A stretch of DNA of 64,000 nucleotides, from the NCBI GenBank assembly GCA_900314655.1, contig OMWC01000001.1, positions 124,001-188,000 on the forward strand. Reading direction: 5' to 3'. Positions 19,302 through 26,842 of this stretch are shown in pieces. This DNA is from an uncultured Prevotellaceae bacterium. Its GTDB lineage: Bacteria > Bacteroidota > Bacteroidia > Bacteroidales > Bacteroidaceae. The position numbers were made by a program, and so were the translations under genes. Under the pieces are notes generated by a model. That model was not told the DNA's origin. It did not search any database and saw only the letters and a list, made by a program, of their open reading frames with translations. The first letter of the stretch is position 1; the number at the start of each line of letters is the position of its first letter.

Positions 19302-19835
19302 ATGGAAGTCATTTTGAAAGAAGATATTATCGGCTTGGGTTACAAGAACGATATCGTGAACGTAAAGAACGGCTATGGCCGTAATTATCTCATTCCTACG
19401 GGTAAGGCTGTCATCGCATCTGCTTCTGCCAAGAAGGTGCTCGCTGAGAACCTGAAGCAGCAGGCTCACAAACTGGCTGCACAGAAGGCTGCTGCAGAAG
19501 AGAAGGCTGCAAAACTGGAAGGCGTGGCTCTGACCATTGCTGCCAAGGTTTCTGCTACTGGTCAGCTCTATGGTTCGGTGAATGCCGGTACTGTTGCTGA
19601 GGAGCTTGCTAAGCAGGGCATTGAGGTAGATCGCAAGATTATTACCATGCGTGATATTAAGACTGTGGGCGATTTCGAGGCTACAGTACACTATCACAAG
19701 GAGGTAGAGGTGAAGGTTCCTGTAAAGGTCGTTGCAGAGAATCAGCCTGCTCCCGTTGAAGAGGCTCCTGCTGAAGCACCTGTTGTTGAGGAGGAAGACT
19801 TCGAGGAAGAGATTGAGGAAGCTACTGAGGCGTAA
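19302..19835 (+). CDS. rplI: 50S ribosomal protein L9 with acidic C-terminal tail
   Basis: 177 residues. The N-terminal domain (EVILKEDIIGLGYKNDIVNV, GYGRNYLIP) and C-terminal domain are regular to about residue 148. A further 30 residues of Pro/Glu/Ala (APVEEAPAEAPVVEEEDFEE) make it longer than the usual 147-150. Such tails occur in some Bacteroidota. Last gene of the operon; a terminator follows. Confidence 0.96.
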   Translation: MEVILKEDIIGLGYKNDIVNVKNGYGRNYLIPTGKAVIASASAKKVLAENLKQQAHKLAAQKAAAEEKAAKLEGVALTIAAKVSATGQLYGSVNAGTVAEELAKQGIEVDRKIITMRDIKTVGDFEATVHYHKEVEVKVPVKVVAENQPAPVEEAPAEAPVVEEEDFEEEIEEATEA

Positions 19836-19889
19836 GCCTTGTGGCTAAGGTTTAGACAATTTTCGCACTGTAAAGCACATTTAGATAAA

Positions 19890-19926
19890 GTCCTGGCTAT
19901 CGGCTGATGGTCAGGATTTTTCTTTA
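19890..19926 (+). terminator. Terminator of the rpsF-rpsR-rplI operon
   Basis: Stem TCCTGGCTATC / GATGGTCAGGA with a short loop, then TTTTTCTTT. It contains an ATG (19907) in frame with the next gene, which is therefore unlikely to be its start. Confidence 0.75.
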
Positions 19927-19942
19927 TAATTCCATAGTGATT

Positions 19943-20650
19943 GTGTCCAACGATTATTTCTCTTTTAAGCAATTTACCGTCTATCAGGATCGATGTGCGA
20001 TGAAGGTCGGCACCGATGGTACCTTGCTCGGAGTATGGGCTAGGGGAGGAGCCCATATACTTGACGTGGGCACTGGTACAGGACTAATAGCCTTGATGAT
20101 GGCTCAACGGTTTCCGCACGCAATGATAGATGCAATTGATATAGATGTGGATGTCTGTCAGCAAGCCCATGAGAATATAGTTCATTCCCCATTCTCGGAT
20201 CGTATTGTTGTCCATCATTCCCGTTTGCAGGATTTCAAACTTGTCGTTCATGATGAAGCGTCGGCTGATAGTGAGTGCTATGATGCAATCGTGGCTAATC
20301 CGCCCTATTTTGAGCAATCGCTGAAGGCTCCTGATGAACGGCGTTCAATGGCTCGTCATACAGATTCGCTTTCCTATTGTGATTTGATGGATGGGGTAGC
20401 AAGGTTGCTCAAACCCGAGGGGGAGTTTTCGGTTGTTATTCCCTTTGATTACCGGAACAGTCTTGAAACAGAAGCTATTGTCGCTGGGCTCTATCCTTCA
20501 AGGATTTGTGCCGTAAAGACCACACCGCGTAAACCTGCCCGGCGTTTCCTTCTTGCTTTCCGCAAACAACCTTCAGAAATAGAAACATCGGAACTCCAGA
20601 TGAATTCCGATGCTTATCGTGACTTAGTTAAAGATTTTTATCTGAAGTGA
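19943..20650 (+). CDS. trmN6: tRNA1(Val) (adenine-37-N6)-methyltransferase
   Basis: 235 residues from GTG 19943 (VSNDYFSFKQFTVYQDRCAM). SAM-binding motif DVGTGTGLIALMMAQRFP and catalytic NPPY (ANPPYFEQSLK) are those of N6-adenine methyltransferases of the YfiC/TrmN6 family. The modified base is A37 of tRNA-Val. The longer frame from 19907 starts inside the preceding terminator and is rejected. It ends convergent with the lipid kinase gene. Confidence 0.88.
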   Translation: MSNDYFSFKQFTVYQDRCAMKVGTDGTLLGVWARGGAHILDVGTGTGLIALMMAQRFPHAMIDAIDIDVDVCQQAHENIVHSPFSDRIVVHHSRLQDFKLVVHDEASADSECYDAIVANPPYFEQSLKAPDERRSMARHTDSLSYCDLMDGVARLLKPEGEFSVVIPFDYRNSLETEAIVAGLYPSRICAVKTTPRKPARRFLLAFRKQPSEIETSELQMNSDAYRDLVKDFYLK

Positions 20651-20662
20651 TAGCCTTCAGTG

Positions 20663-21700
20663 TTAAATGTTATTCAGGCGTCGGAGGATTTTTTTGTTCA
20701 GCGCCTGAATGTTACGGCTTTGCTTCACAAGGTCATCCCGTACAACATTAATATCATTGAAAAACTCGCTCATCGCTGTCTGCATCCTATTCGGACGGCG
20801 TTTGTTGCGGTCAGCCTCAGGATTTACCACGACCTTGATGCCGCCGGGAATCAGCCTGATGTCCACGTCTGCATCAGCCATCACGGGATCACCGTCAAAG
20901 TGTATTAAGCCAGGTTTCTCCCGGTGGATACGGATGTGTTCCGTTCGGAATGTCTTGATCTTTTGGTTTTTATCGATGGTCTTGTTCAGTAACTCAATGG
21001 CTACTTGTGGCGCTTCCAGTGCATCGAACGGTTCCATGATGATAACGTCGAGCATGCCGTCGTGCATCGAAGCATGAGGAGCTATGTAGGCATTGTTGCC
21101 GTATTGTGAGGCATTGGCACACGAAATCAGGAAAGCCCGGTTGATAATCGTGCCGTTTTCGTCTTCAATACGATAGGTTTCGGGCTTGTAGTTTAGCCCC
21201 TCCTTCAGAACGTTTTCCACATAGGTGGTCAGTCCGCGCTTGCCAGCTTCTGCAAACTTCATTGAGATGAAGGCGTCAAACCCCATTCCGCAGGTACAGA
21301 AGAAAGCATGGTCGTTGATGATTCCATAATCCAGATCGTGAATCTCGCATTGATTCAGAATGTCAATATCTTTCTTGAAATCCATCGGCAACATCAGGTG
21401 GCGGGCCAGTCCGTTTCCGCTTCCACATGGTATGATGCCCAGAGCCGTATTGGAGTTTGTGATACCGCGTGCCACCTCATTCACCGTTCCATCACCACCT
21501 ACAGCAACCACCACGTCCACACCCTGCTCCTTGCATTCAATGGCAATTTCTTCGGCGTGGCCTGCGTGTTCTGTCTCCCTGATTTCGTAGGAATACTTCT
21601 CCTTGTCGAGCACCTGTTCTATAAGTGCCGGTATTCCAGATTTGCTGACTGTGCCCGAAATCGGGTTAATGATGAATACTATTTTTTTCTTCTTTATCAT
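20663..21700 (-). CDS. Diacylglycerol/sphingoid lipid kinase family protein
   Basis: 345 residues of the DAGK catalytic family. Nucleotide site VVAVGGDGTVNEVARGI (GGDGT at 68-72) and PCGSGNGLARHL (93-96). It resembles YegS/DgkB and sphingosine kinases. Divergent from serine palmitoyltransferase across 154 bases, which makes a role on a sphingoid base or ceramide possible, though phosphatidyl-diacylglycerol is the family default. A TAAATTTGCA element at 21705-21714 (minus) lies only four bases before the start codon. The last 75 residues are a charged extension. Confidence 0.88.
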   Translation of the reverse strand: MIKKKKIVFIINPISGTVSKSGIPALIEQVLDKEKYSYEIRETEHAGHAEEIAIECKEQGVDVVVAVGGDGTVNEVARGITNSNTALGIIPCGSGNGLARHLMLPMDFKKDIDILNQCEIHDLDYGIINDHAFFCTCGMGFDAFISMKFAEAGKRGLTTYVENVLKEGLNYKPETYRIEDENGTIINRAFLISCANASQYGNNAYIAPHASMHDGMLDVIIMEPFDALEAPQVAIELLNKTIDKNQKIKTFRTEHIRIHREKPGLIHFDGDPVMADADVDIRLIPGGIKVVVNPEADRNKRRPNRMQTAMSEFFNDINVVRDDLVKQSRNIQALNKKILRRLNNI

Positions 21701-21810
21701 TATGTTGCAAATTTACAAAAAGTACTCCACAAAAGCGCCCTTTTCTTTAAATATTTCTCTTAACAAGAAGTTTTCTATAAAATTTGTGAAGAATTGCGTA
21801 ATTTTTTTGT

Positions 21811-21820
21811 AACTTTGCAG
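21811..21820 (+). promoter_or_regulatory. Promoter of spt
   Basis: TAACTTTGCA, 34 bases before the spt start codon. Confidence 0.7.
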
Positions 21821-21854
21821 CCTAAAATGTAAAATAGTTATTTAAACCATCGAA

Positions 21855-23042
21855 ATGGGACAGTTACAGGAGAGATACAAACTCTATCGTGAGCCTCAGA
21901 AGTATATGGAGGCAGATGTCTATCCATATTTCCGCGCCATTGAAGGTAAACAAGGAACGGAAGTGGAAATGGGCGGTCATAAAGTGCTTATGTTTGGCTC
22001 TAACGCTTATACGGGACTTACTGGTGATCAGCGTATTATAGATGCTGCAAAGAAAGCACTTGATAAGTATGGCTCAGGATGTGCAGGCAGTAGATTCCTT
22101 AATGGAACTCTTGATTTGCACGTTCAACTTGAAAAGGAAATATCCGAATTTATTGGTAAAGACGATTGTCTTTGTTTTTCTACCGGCTTCTCTGTCAATC
22201 AGGGAGTACTTGCCATGGTAGTAGGCAAAGACGACTATATTATTTGCGATGATCGCGACCATGCTTCTATTGTGGACGGTCGTCGCCTTTCATTTGCCAA
22301 ACAGCTTCACTACAAGCACAACGACATGGAAGACCTGGAGCGCGTGCTTCAGCGCCTGCCTCATGAGGCCATTAAGCTCATCGTTGTCGATGGTGTGTTC
22401 TCTATGGAGGGTGATTTGGCTAAGCTTCCTGAGATTGTAGAGCTTAAGCATAAGTACAACTGTTCCATTATGGTGGACGAAGCTCATGGTATCGGTGTGT
22501 TCGGAAAGCAAGGTCGTGGCGTCTGCGATTACTTCGGCCTTACTGATGAGGTGGACCTGATCATGGGAACCTTCTCTAAGTCGCTTGCAAGTATCGGTGG
22601 TTTTATTGCTTCCGATAGCGATACGATCAATTTCCTGCGTCATACCTGCCGCACTTACATTTTCTCAGCTTCCAATACACCCGCAGCTACAGCTGCCGCA
22701 ATGGAAGCACTTCACATCATTCAGCAGGAACCCGAGCGTATTCAGGCTCTTTGGGATGTAACGAACTACGCCCTGAAGCGTTTCCGCGAAGAAGGGTTTG
22801 AGATTGGCGACACCGAGAGCCCCATCATTCCTCTTTATGTGCGCGATGTTGACAAAACCTTCCTCGTGACGGCTCTTGCTTTCAAGGCTGGCGTCTTTAT
22901 CAACCCCGTTATTCCACCAGCTTGTGCTCCACAGGACACGCTTGTGCGCTTTGCGCTGATGGCTACGCATACCAACGAGCAGGTTGATCGTGCCGTGAAG
23001 GCTTTGAAGAAGATTTTCGTAGAACAGGGAATAATCAAATAA
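21855..23042 (+). CDS. spt: Serine palmitoyltransferase
   Basis: 395 residues, alpha-oxoamine synthase family (PLP fold type I). PLP lysine K242 in GTFSKSLASIGGF; DEAHGIGVFG binds the cofactor; YGSGCAGSRFLNGT is the substrate loop. It condenses serine with an acyl-CoA to start sphingolipid synthesis, a hallmark of Bacteroides and Prevotella. Alternatives in the same family (2-amino-3-ketobutyrate ligase, 8-amino-7-oxononanoate synthase) are less likely: the N-terminus EVEMGGHKVLMFGSNAYTGL and overall sequence fit Bacteroidetes SPT. Confidence 0.9.
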   Translation: MGQLQERYKLYREPQKYMEADVYPYFRAIEGKQGTEVEMGGHKVLMFGSNAYTGLTGDQRIIDAAKKALDKYGSGCAGSRFLNGTLDLHVQLEKEISEFIGKDDCLCFSTGFSVNQGVLAMVVGKDDYIICDDRDHASIVDGRRLSFAKQLHYKHNDMEDLERVLQRLPHEAIKLIVVDGVFSMEGDLAKLPEIVELKHKYNCSIMVDEAHGIGVFGKQGRGVCDYFGLTDEVDLIMGTFSKSLASIGGFIASDSDTINFLRHTCRTYIFSASNTPAATAAAMEALHIIQQEPERIQALWDVTNYALKRFREEGFEIGDTESPIIPLYVRDVDKTFLVTALAFKAGVFINPVIPPACAPQDTLVRFALMATHTNEQVDRAVKALKKIFVEQGIIK

Positions 23043-23073
23043 TTGCGGAATAATTTGCAAGGTACAAAAAAAC

Positions 23074-23088
23074 TTTGTACCTTTGCAG
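23074..23088 (+). promoter_or_regulatory. Promoter of tRNA-Pro(TGG)
   Basis: TACCTTTGCAG directly ahead of the tRNA gene. Confidence 0.65.
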
Positions 23089-23097
23089 CCGCAAAAT

Positions 23098-23170
23098 CGA
23101 GGTGTAGCGCAGTTGGTAGCGTTCCTGGTTTGGGACCAGGCTGTCGCAGGTTCGAGTCCTGTCACCTCGA
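23098..23170 (+). tRNA. tRNA-Pro (anticodon TGG)
   Basis: Acceptor CGAGGTG / CACCTCG with discriminator A; anticodon arm CCTGG-TTTGGGA-CCAGG gives TGG; T arm GCAGGTTCGAGTCCTGT. No CCA is encoded. A terminator hairpin (AATCCGC / GCGGATT then T-run) follows at about 23181-23213. Confidence 0.95.
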
Positions 23171-23180
23171 CTCATTGAAT

Positions 23181-23215
23181 TAATCCGCTGGCTTATAAAG
23201 TCGGCGGATTTTTAT
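23181..23215 (+). terminator. Terminator of tRNA-Pro(TGG)
   Basis: Stem AATCCGCTGGCTT / AGTCGGCGGATT followed by TTTAT. Confidence 0.75.
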
Positions 23216-23255
23216 TGCTGCCTATTTCACAGATGCCTGCTGGAATATCGGATAC

Positions 23256-23374
23256 ATAAAAAGGGGCCTGCCGCTGCAGGTCCCCTCTTTATCAACTAAC
23301 CTAATAAAACTAACTTAAAACTTATGAATCTATATAACTAATCTAATGAGAGAATATTTACTTCTTGTCTTTTG
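23256..23374 (-). ncRNA. Candidate small RNA A (about 118 nt)
   Basis: Minus-strand unit with its own promoter (TATCTTTGCA at 23379-23388), no useful reading frame and a strong terminator: stem AGGGGACCTGC / GCAGGCCCCT at 23262-23286 with a T-run to 23258. Only a six-codon frame (MSKDKK) overlaps the promoter end, too close to be well transcribed. The body is nearly free of GC (GATTCATAAGTTTTAAGTTAG). A close relative (candidate B) lies 2.6 kb away; both have the same three-box element upstream. Family unknown to me. Confidence 0.6.
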
Positions 23375-23378
23375 ACAT

Positions 23379-23388
23379 TGCAAAGATA
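23379..23388 (-). promoter_or_regulatory. Promoter of candidate small RNA A
   Basis: TATCTTTGCA on the minus strand. Exactly 51 bases separate it from the upstream three-box element. Confidence 0.65.
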
Positions 23389-23439
23389 CAACTGATTTCG
23401 TAGTCCCGTATCTTTTTTCGTGATTATCTGTTCAGTTAC

Positions 23440-23498
23440 TTGCGACATGTGCCCTATATTGCGACAATTGCCTGGAGCCTGCTCAGAATCTGTCGTAG
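23440..23498 (-). promoter_or_regulatory. Three-box element, copy A
   Basis: Plus-strand reading: TTGCGACA (23440-23447), 11 bases, TTGCGACA (23459-23466), 24 bases, TGTCGTAG (23491-23498). Two direct boxes with 19-base pitch plus one inverted box, upstream of candidate RNA A. Spacings are identical in copies B, C and D. Confidence 0.75.
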
Positions 23499-23519
23499 CT
23501 CTTAAGTAAAAGTTCAGAA

Positions 23520-24380
23520 TTACTTCCTGATGACCTTCTGATTGTTCTGAATCACGATGCCTCGTGTGGAATCATTAGTCGCTGTACTGTTGAGCCGATA
23601 GGCGCGGGTGGCAGGATGCTCCACGATGTCAGCTGCACGTACACCAGCGGCCTGTCCGGTCTTCTCCTTATACTCCTTCTGAGCCTTCTTCATTTGTGCA
23701 ATGAATTCTTCGCTGCCTTGCAAGGCACAGAAACCGATGCTGGCTGCCGTTCGGCTGGCATCTACATCGCTCTGCCAGTGGGCACCCACGATGACGCGGC
23801 TGTTACAGTAGTCCCATCCACGGCTGAAAATCTCAGCAGCACGTTCCGGGGCAATCTGAGCCAGCAGGAGAGAGATGCCCCATCCGCGCAGGCTGTGACC
23901 CGAAGGATAGCTGCCTTCGCCGCGCAGTTCGTCCTCTTCGTGTGAAGGCATCGAGTCGTTGAAGCGCTCGAAGGGGCGCTGACGTTTGTAGTAAGCCTTG
24001 GTCTCCTTGCGCATGGGGTCTGTGGTGGCCAGGCTGGTCTCCATCAGTTTCCAGATTTCAGGAGTTGCGATAGGGGTTATTTCCAGTCCGAAGGCATCTC
24101 TCCACTGCAGGAAGAGTTTGGCATGATCGTCCCATTCTGCATCAGCGATGGCCAAGGCCACACGGGCAGAATCCTGACGTTGCTGCTTGCCCCATCCGTA
24201 GCGCACCACGTCGTTGGCAAACTCAGGACTGTCGAATGCTGGTGGTTCCGGCATTATTTTGATCAGTTTGGGTAGTTGGTTGAGTTCATAATAGGGCGTC
24301 ACGACTTCGCTTTGTGCCGAAACGGTTGACGTCAGCATGGCAATGACGGCCATGCACATCATTTTCTTCCAGTTATTCAT
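23520..24380 (-). CDS. Class A acid phosphatase / PAP2 family
   Basis: 286 residues with signal peptide (CMAVIAMLTSTVSAQ). The three PAP2 motifs are present: KAYYKRQRPF, GSYPSGHSLRG and SRVIVGAHWQSDVDASR. It is a vanadium-haloperoxidase-fold phosphatase, probably periplasmic and of low specificity (PhoN-like). It starts 22 bases after the stop of the upstream exported protein, so the two form an operon driven by the promoter with element copy C. Confidence 0.92.
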   Translation of the reverse strand: MNNWKKMMCMAVIAMLTSTVSAQSEVVTPYYELNQLPKLIKIMPEPPAFDSPEFANDVVRYGWGKQQRQDSARVALAIADAEWDDHAKLFLQWRDAFGLEITPIATPEIWKLMETSLATTDPMRKETKAYYKRQRPFERFNDSMPSHEEDELRGEGSYPSGHSLRGWGISLLLAQIAPERAAEIFSRGWDYCNSRVIVGAHWQSDVDASRTAASIGFCALQGSEEFIAQMKKAQKEYKEKTGQAAGVRAADIVEHPATRAYRLNSTATNDSTRGIVIQNNQKVIRK

Positions 24381-24402
24381 TGTTGGATTATTATTCTTTA
24401 TG

Positions 24403-25164
24403 TTATTTCTTGTGATGATAGTCTTGGATCAGGCCTTTTTTCACTAAGATGGGCAGGATGTTGGCTGCCGACTGACGGCTGGCCTTGTTGCCCCGTCCGT
24501 AATAAATCTCGAAGGTCACGGGATCGTCGCGCAGCAGTTGTTCCATGAACTTGTTGTTCATGTGTGTCATGAGAATCTTGCCCTTGTTGTTAGGCCCTTT
24601 GTCGAGCAGGTAGAGTGTGTGGTGTTGCATGAGGTCGTCATTGGTCAACAGCAGGTCGGCTGCCAGAAACAATGAGCCTGCTGTGTAGTGACCTGTGGCC
24701 AGCAAACCGATGTCAAGCCCAAGGTTCACCAGGTCGAGCACATCGCCCAACGTCACCTTGTAGCTGATGACGCATAGTTTGCCGTCCTTGTAGGGTAGGG
24801 CACGTGTGTATTTGCTGATGGGCAGCACGGCTCCGTCGTCGTCGCGCAGCTTTCGGCTGTTGATGAACAACTGTCCGTCAACTGATATGAGGAATACGTC
24901 GTTCTTAATAATCTGGTTTACCTCCTTGTCGTCGGTCTTGATTGAGAATTCCATGCCGTCGTATTGGATGCGGCAGGAGTCGGGCTTTTTGTCGTCGGTC
25001 AGCGATTCGTATGGCTTCCACTTGTTGGCCTTGAAGTCGTCATAACTCATGCAAACCTTGGTTTGTGCCTGACTGGTCAGGGCGGTGAAAAACAGAAGTG
25101 CGGAGAAAGTTGCCCGAGCGAGGCTGCTCTGCACGAAGCGATTAGAAAGTTTTGATGTGTTCAT
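24403..25164 (-). CDS. Exported protein of unknown function
   Basis: 253 residues from ATG 25164. The signal peptide (SLARATFSALLFFTALTSQAQ) marks it as exported. A hydrophobic, glycine-containing stretch (LVNLGLDIGLLATGHYTAG) in the middle could be one membrane segment. The C-terminal part (TFEIYYGRGNKASRQSAANI) is unassigned. The frame is open to 25242, but the export signal decides for 25164. It heads an operon with the acid phosphatase; leader of about 140 bases from the promoter at 25309-25318. Confidence 0.78.
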   Translation of the reverse strand: MNTSKLSNRFVQSSLARATFSALLFFTALTSQAQTKVCMSYDDFKANKWKPYESLTDDKKPDSCRIQYDGMEFSIKTDDKEVNQIIKNDVFLISVDGQLFINSRKLRDDDGAVLPISKYTRALPYKDGKLCVISYKVTLGDVLDLVNLGLDIGLLATGHYTAGSLFLAADLLLTNDDLMQHHTLYLLDKGPNNKGKILMTHMNNKFMEQLLRDDPVTFEIYYGRGNKASRQSAANILPILVKKGLIQDYHHKK

Positions 25165-25308
25165 TTCTTCGGATTTTTTGTGTTTTGGGAACTTGTAAAT
25201 ACGCTGCTGTTGCAGATGTCGAGGATGGTTGTAAGCATCCATAGTGCAAATCTTTCTGTTTTCATTTTTCTGGATTGTTATTGTTTATGATTTGTTCTTG
25301 ATTTCGGG

Positions 25309-25318
25309 TGCAAAGATA
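25309..25318 (-). promoter_or_regulatory. Promoter of the exported protein/phosphatase operon
   Basis: TATCTTTGCA on the minus strand, 52 bases from element copy C. Confidence 0.65.
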
Positions 25319-25370
25319 GTGGCTTTTTCGATAGGAAACCATCAGGCGAGTCTCTTTTCTTTCCGTTTTG

Positions 25371-25429
25371 TTGCGACAGTAACCCGTAGTCGCGACAAAT
25401 GGCAAAAGGCTCTGTTGAATCTGTCGCGA
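25371..25429 (-). promoter_or_regulatory. Three-box element, copy C
   Basis: TTGCGACA (25371-25378), 11 bases, TCGCGACA (25390-25397), 24 bases, TGTCGCGA (25422-25429), read on the plus strand. It lies upstream of the exported protein/phosphatase operon. Confidence 0.75.
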
Positions 25430-25870
25430 GCTCTTGGAAAATCGCTGCCAGGCCATCTCTTTTTCTTACATCGGTTTTTCTTAATCTGGAGATGAAAGCG
25501 TGATGATTCTTCGTCAGTAGCGTCTCCGATTAGCGAATTTCTGCCATTCGATGATACTTTGGGTCAGTTCCGATGATACTTTGGGTTGCTTCCAATGATA
25601 CTTTGGGTCGTTTCTGATGAGGTTTCGCAAGGCTTCTGAAGCCTGGAAGCATTGCTTCTGATGATATTTTGGCCCGAAAATGATTCGAAACACCGTTGTC
25701 GGGAAAGTTGATTTTTCGTAATTGTCTTGGTATCAAGGTTTTAAGGAAATCGCCTTAAAACTTGCGTCTATTCGTACTTTGGTGGAGTTGCAGACTTTCG
25801 CACGAGTTTTGAGCCTTAAAATAGGAATTTGTTTTACATTGGCTTAGGATCCTTGAGAATGATGGATTAT
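25430..25870. other. Gene-free stretch with 22-bp tandem repeats
   Basis: No convincing gene. TGATACTTTGGGT occurs at 25552-25564, 25574-25586 and 25596-25608, an exact 22-base pitch, with degenerate copies on the right (TGATGAGGTTTCG, TGATGATATTTTGG). The rest (25680-25870) shows no feature I can name. Confidence 0.7.
25552..25608. repeat. Three tandem 22-bp repeats
   Basis: Unit core TGATACTTTGGGT at a constant 22-base spacing, about two helical turns. Could be a protein-binding array or a small expanded repeat. Confidence 0.7.
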
Positions 25871-25874
25871 GGAC

Positions 25875-25994
25875 AGAAAAAATGGGGACTGCCGCTGCAG
25901 TTCCCCAATTTTTCAACTAACCTAAATAACCTAACTTAAAACTTATGAATCTATCTATTATTAATCTAATGAGAAAACTTTTACTTGTCTTTTG
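25875..25994 (-). ncRNA. Candidate small RNA B (about 119 nt)
   Basis: Same layout as candidate A: promoter TATCTTTGCA at 25999-26008 (minus), shared start ATGTCAAAAGACAAG, shared body (GATTCATAAGTTTTAAGTTA and GGTTAGTTGA) and a terminator stem TGGGGAACTGC / GCAGTCCCCA at 25882-25906 followed by T residues. The terminator sequence differs from A in paired positions (GGGGACC/GGCCCC versus GGGGAAC/GTCCCC), which keeps the stem. No reading frame longer than five codons begins near the start. Confidence 0.6.
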
Positions 25995-25998
25995 ACAT

Positions 25999-26008
25999 TG
26001 CAAAGATA
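25999..26008 (-). promoter_or_regulatory. Promoter of candidate small RNA B
   Basis: TATCTTTGCA on the minus strand, exactly 51 bases from element copy B. Confidence 0.65.
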
Positions 26009-26059
26009 CGACGGATTACTGAGCCGCGTATCATTTTCTGCGTTTTTCTTTCTGGTTAG

Positions 26060-26118
26060 TTGCGACACAGGGCCATAATCGCGACAAACTGCGGGAACGG
26101 CCTTGAAACCTGTCGTAA
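26060..26118 (-). promoter_or_regulatory. Three-box element, copy B
   Basis: TTGCGACA (26060-26067), 11 bases, TCGCGACA (26079-26086), 24 bases, TGTCGTAA (26111-26118), plus-strand reading. Confidence 0.75.
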
Positions 26119-26208
26119 ACACATGAAAAAACGGAAGATGCGGAAGCAGGATACGTAGTGTTCTCCTGCATCCGCATCTGGGGTGGGACACGCAGAAATC
26201 GTCGGGGC

Positions 26209-26721
26209 TTAAATGTAGCTGACGGTCTCTTCTAACGGTTTGCGGCTGGAATGGTTGGCCAGCGGCTTGGCGTCTTCGGCAGCATATCCGAGGGCCAGAC
26301 AGGTCAGAATCTCTTCGTTCTGAGGCAACTGGAAAGCTTCCGACATCTTGTCGGGGTCAAAGAAGTTCACCCAGCAGCTATCCACGCCCACGCTCTTTGC
26401 ACAGAGCATCATGTGAGTGGTCACGATGGTGGCATCCTCAATGCCCGAATCGTATTTCTGGCCGGGATAGGTGAATACGTTGTTCTTGTCGAAAGCCACG
26501 ATAAGCATCGTTGGCGCTCCGTAGCGGCAGGGGGTGAGGGTGTCTATCTTGGCGATTCCCTCAGCCGACTGTACCACATAGACGTGCTGTTCCTGCAGGT
26601 TCTTCGCCGTGGGTGCCAGGCGGCCTGCCTCCAGGATGGTGTCGAGTTGCTCTTTGCTGATCTGGCGTGAGCCAAACTTCTTGCAGGAGTACCTGCTTTT
26701 TGCTAATTCAATGAAATCCAT
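26209..26721 (-). CDS. Nitroreductase family protein
   Basis: 170 residues from ATG 26721 (MDFIELAKSRYSCKKFG). The FMN-binding start SRYSCKKF and LEAGRLAPTAKNLQEQHV, and the C-terminal GYAAEDAKPLANHSSRKPLEE, are typical of the small nitroreductase subfamily that reduces nitro compounds, quinones or flavins with NAD(P)H. Promoter TATATTTGCA at 26757-26766 (minus). The upstream extension of the frame covers the promoter and is rejected. Physiological substrate unknown. Confidence 0.9.
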   Translation of the reverse strand: MDFIELAKSRYSCKKFGSRQISKEQLDTILEAGRLAPTAKNLQEQHVYVVQSAEGIAKIDTLTPCRYGAPTMLIVAFDKNNVFTYPGQKYDSGIEDATIVTTHMMLCAKSVGVDSCWVNFFDPDKMSEAFQLPQNEEILTCLALGYAAEDAKPLANHSSRKPLEETVSYI

Positions 26722-26830
26722 ACGGTTGTGTTTTGATTTGTGTAAATATAAAATATGTGCAAATATAGGCATAATTATCCAAACGGCGCAACTTATCTTC
26801 CAAAATGTTTGCCGTTTCAGAATAAAACTA

Positions 26831-26840
26831 TATATTTGCA
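26831..26840 (+). promoter_or_regulatory. Promoter of the DUF697-like membrane protein
   Basis: TATATTTGCA ends two bases before the ATG at 26843, so the transcript would be close to leaderless. Confidence 0.55.
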
Positions 26841-26842
26841 GC

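Noticed and set aside
23358..23378. Six-codon frame MSKDKK in candidate RNA A as a leader peptide
   Set aside because: Its ATG abuts the -7 element, so it is probably not within the transcript; the frame is shorter (MSKDK) in copy B.
25244..25495. Plus-strand open frame across the exported protein's control region
   Set aside because: It overlaps the promoter and three-box element of the minus-strand operon and has no domain.
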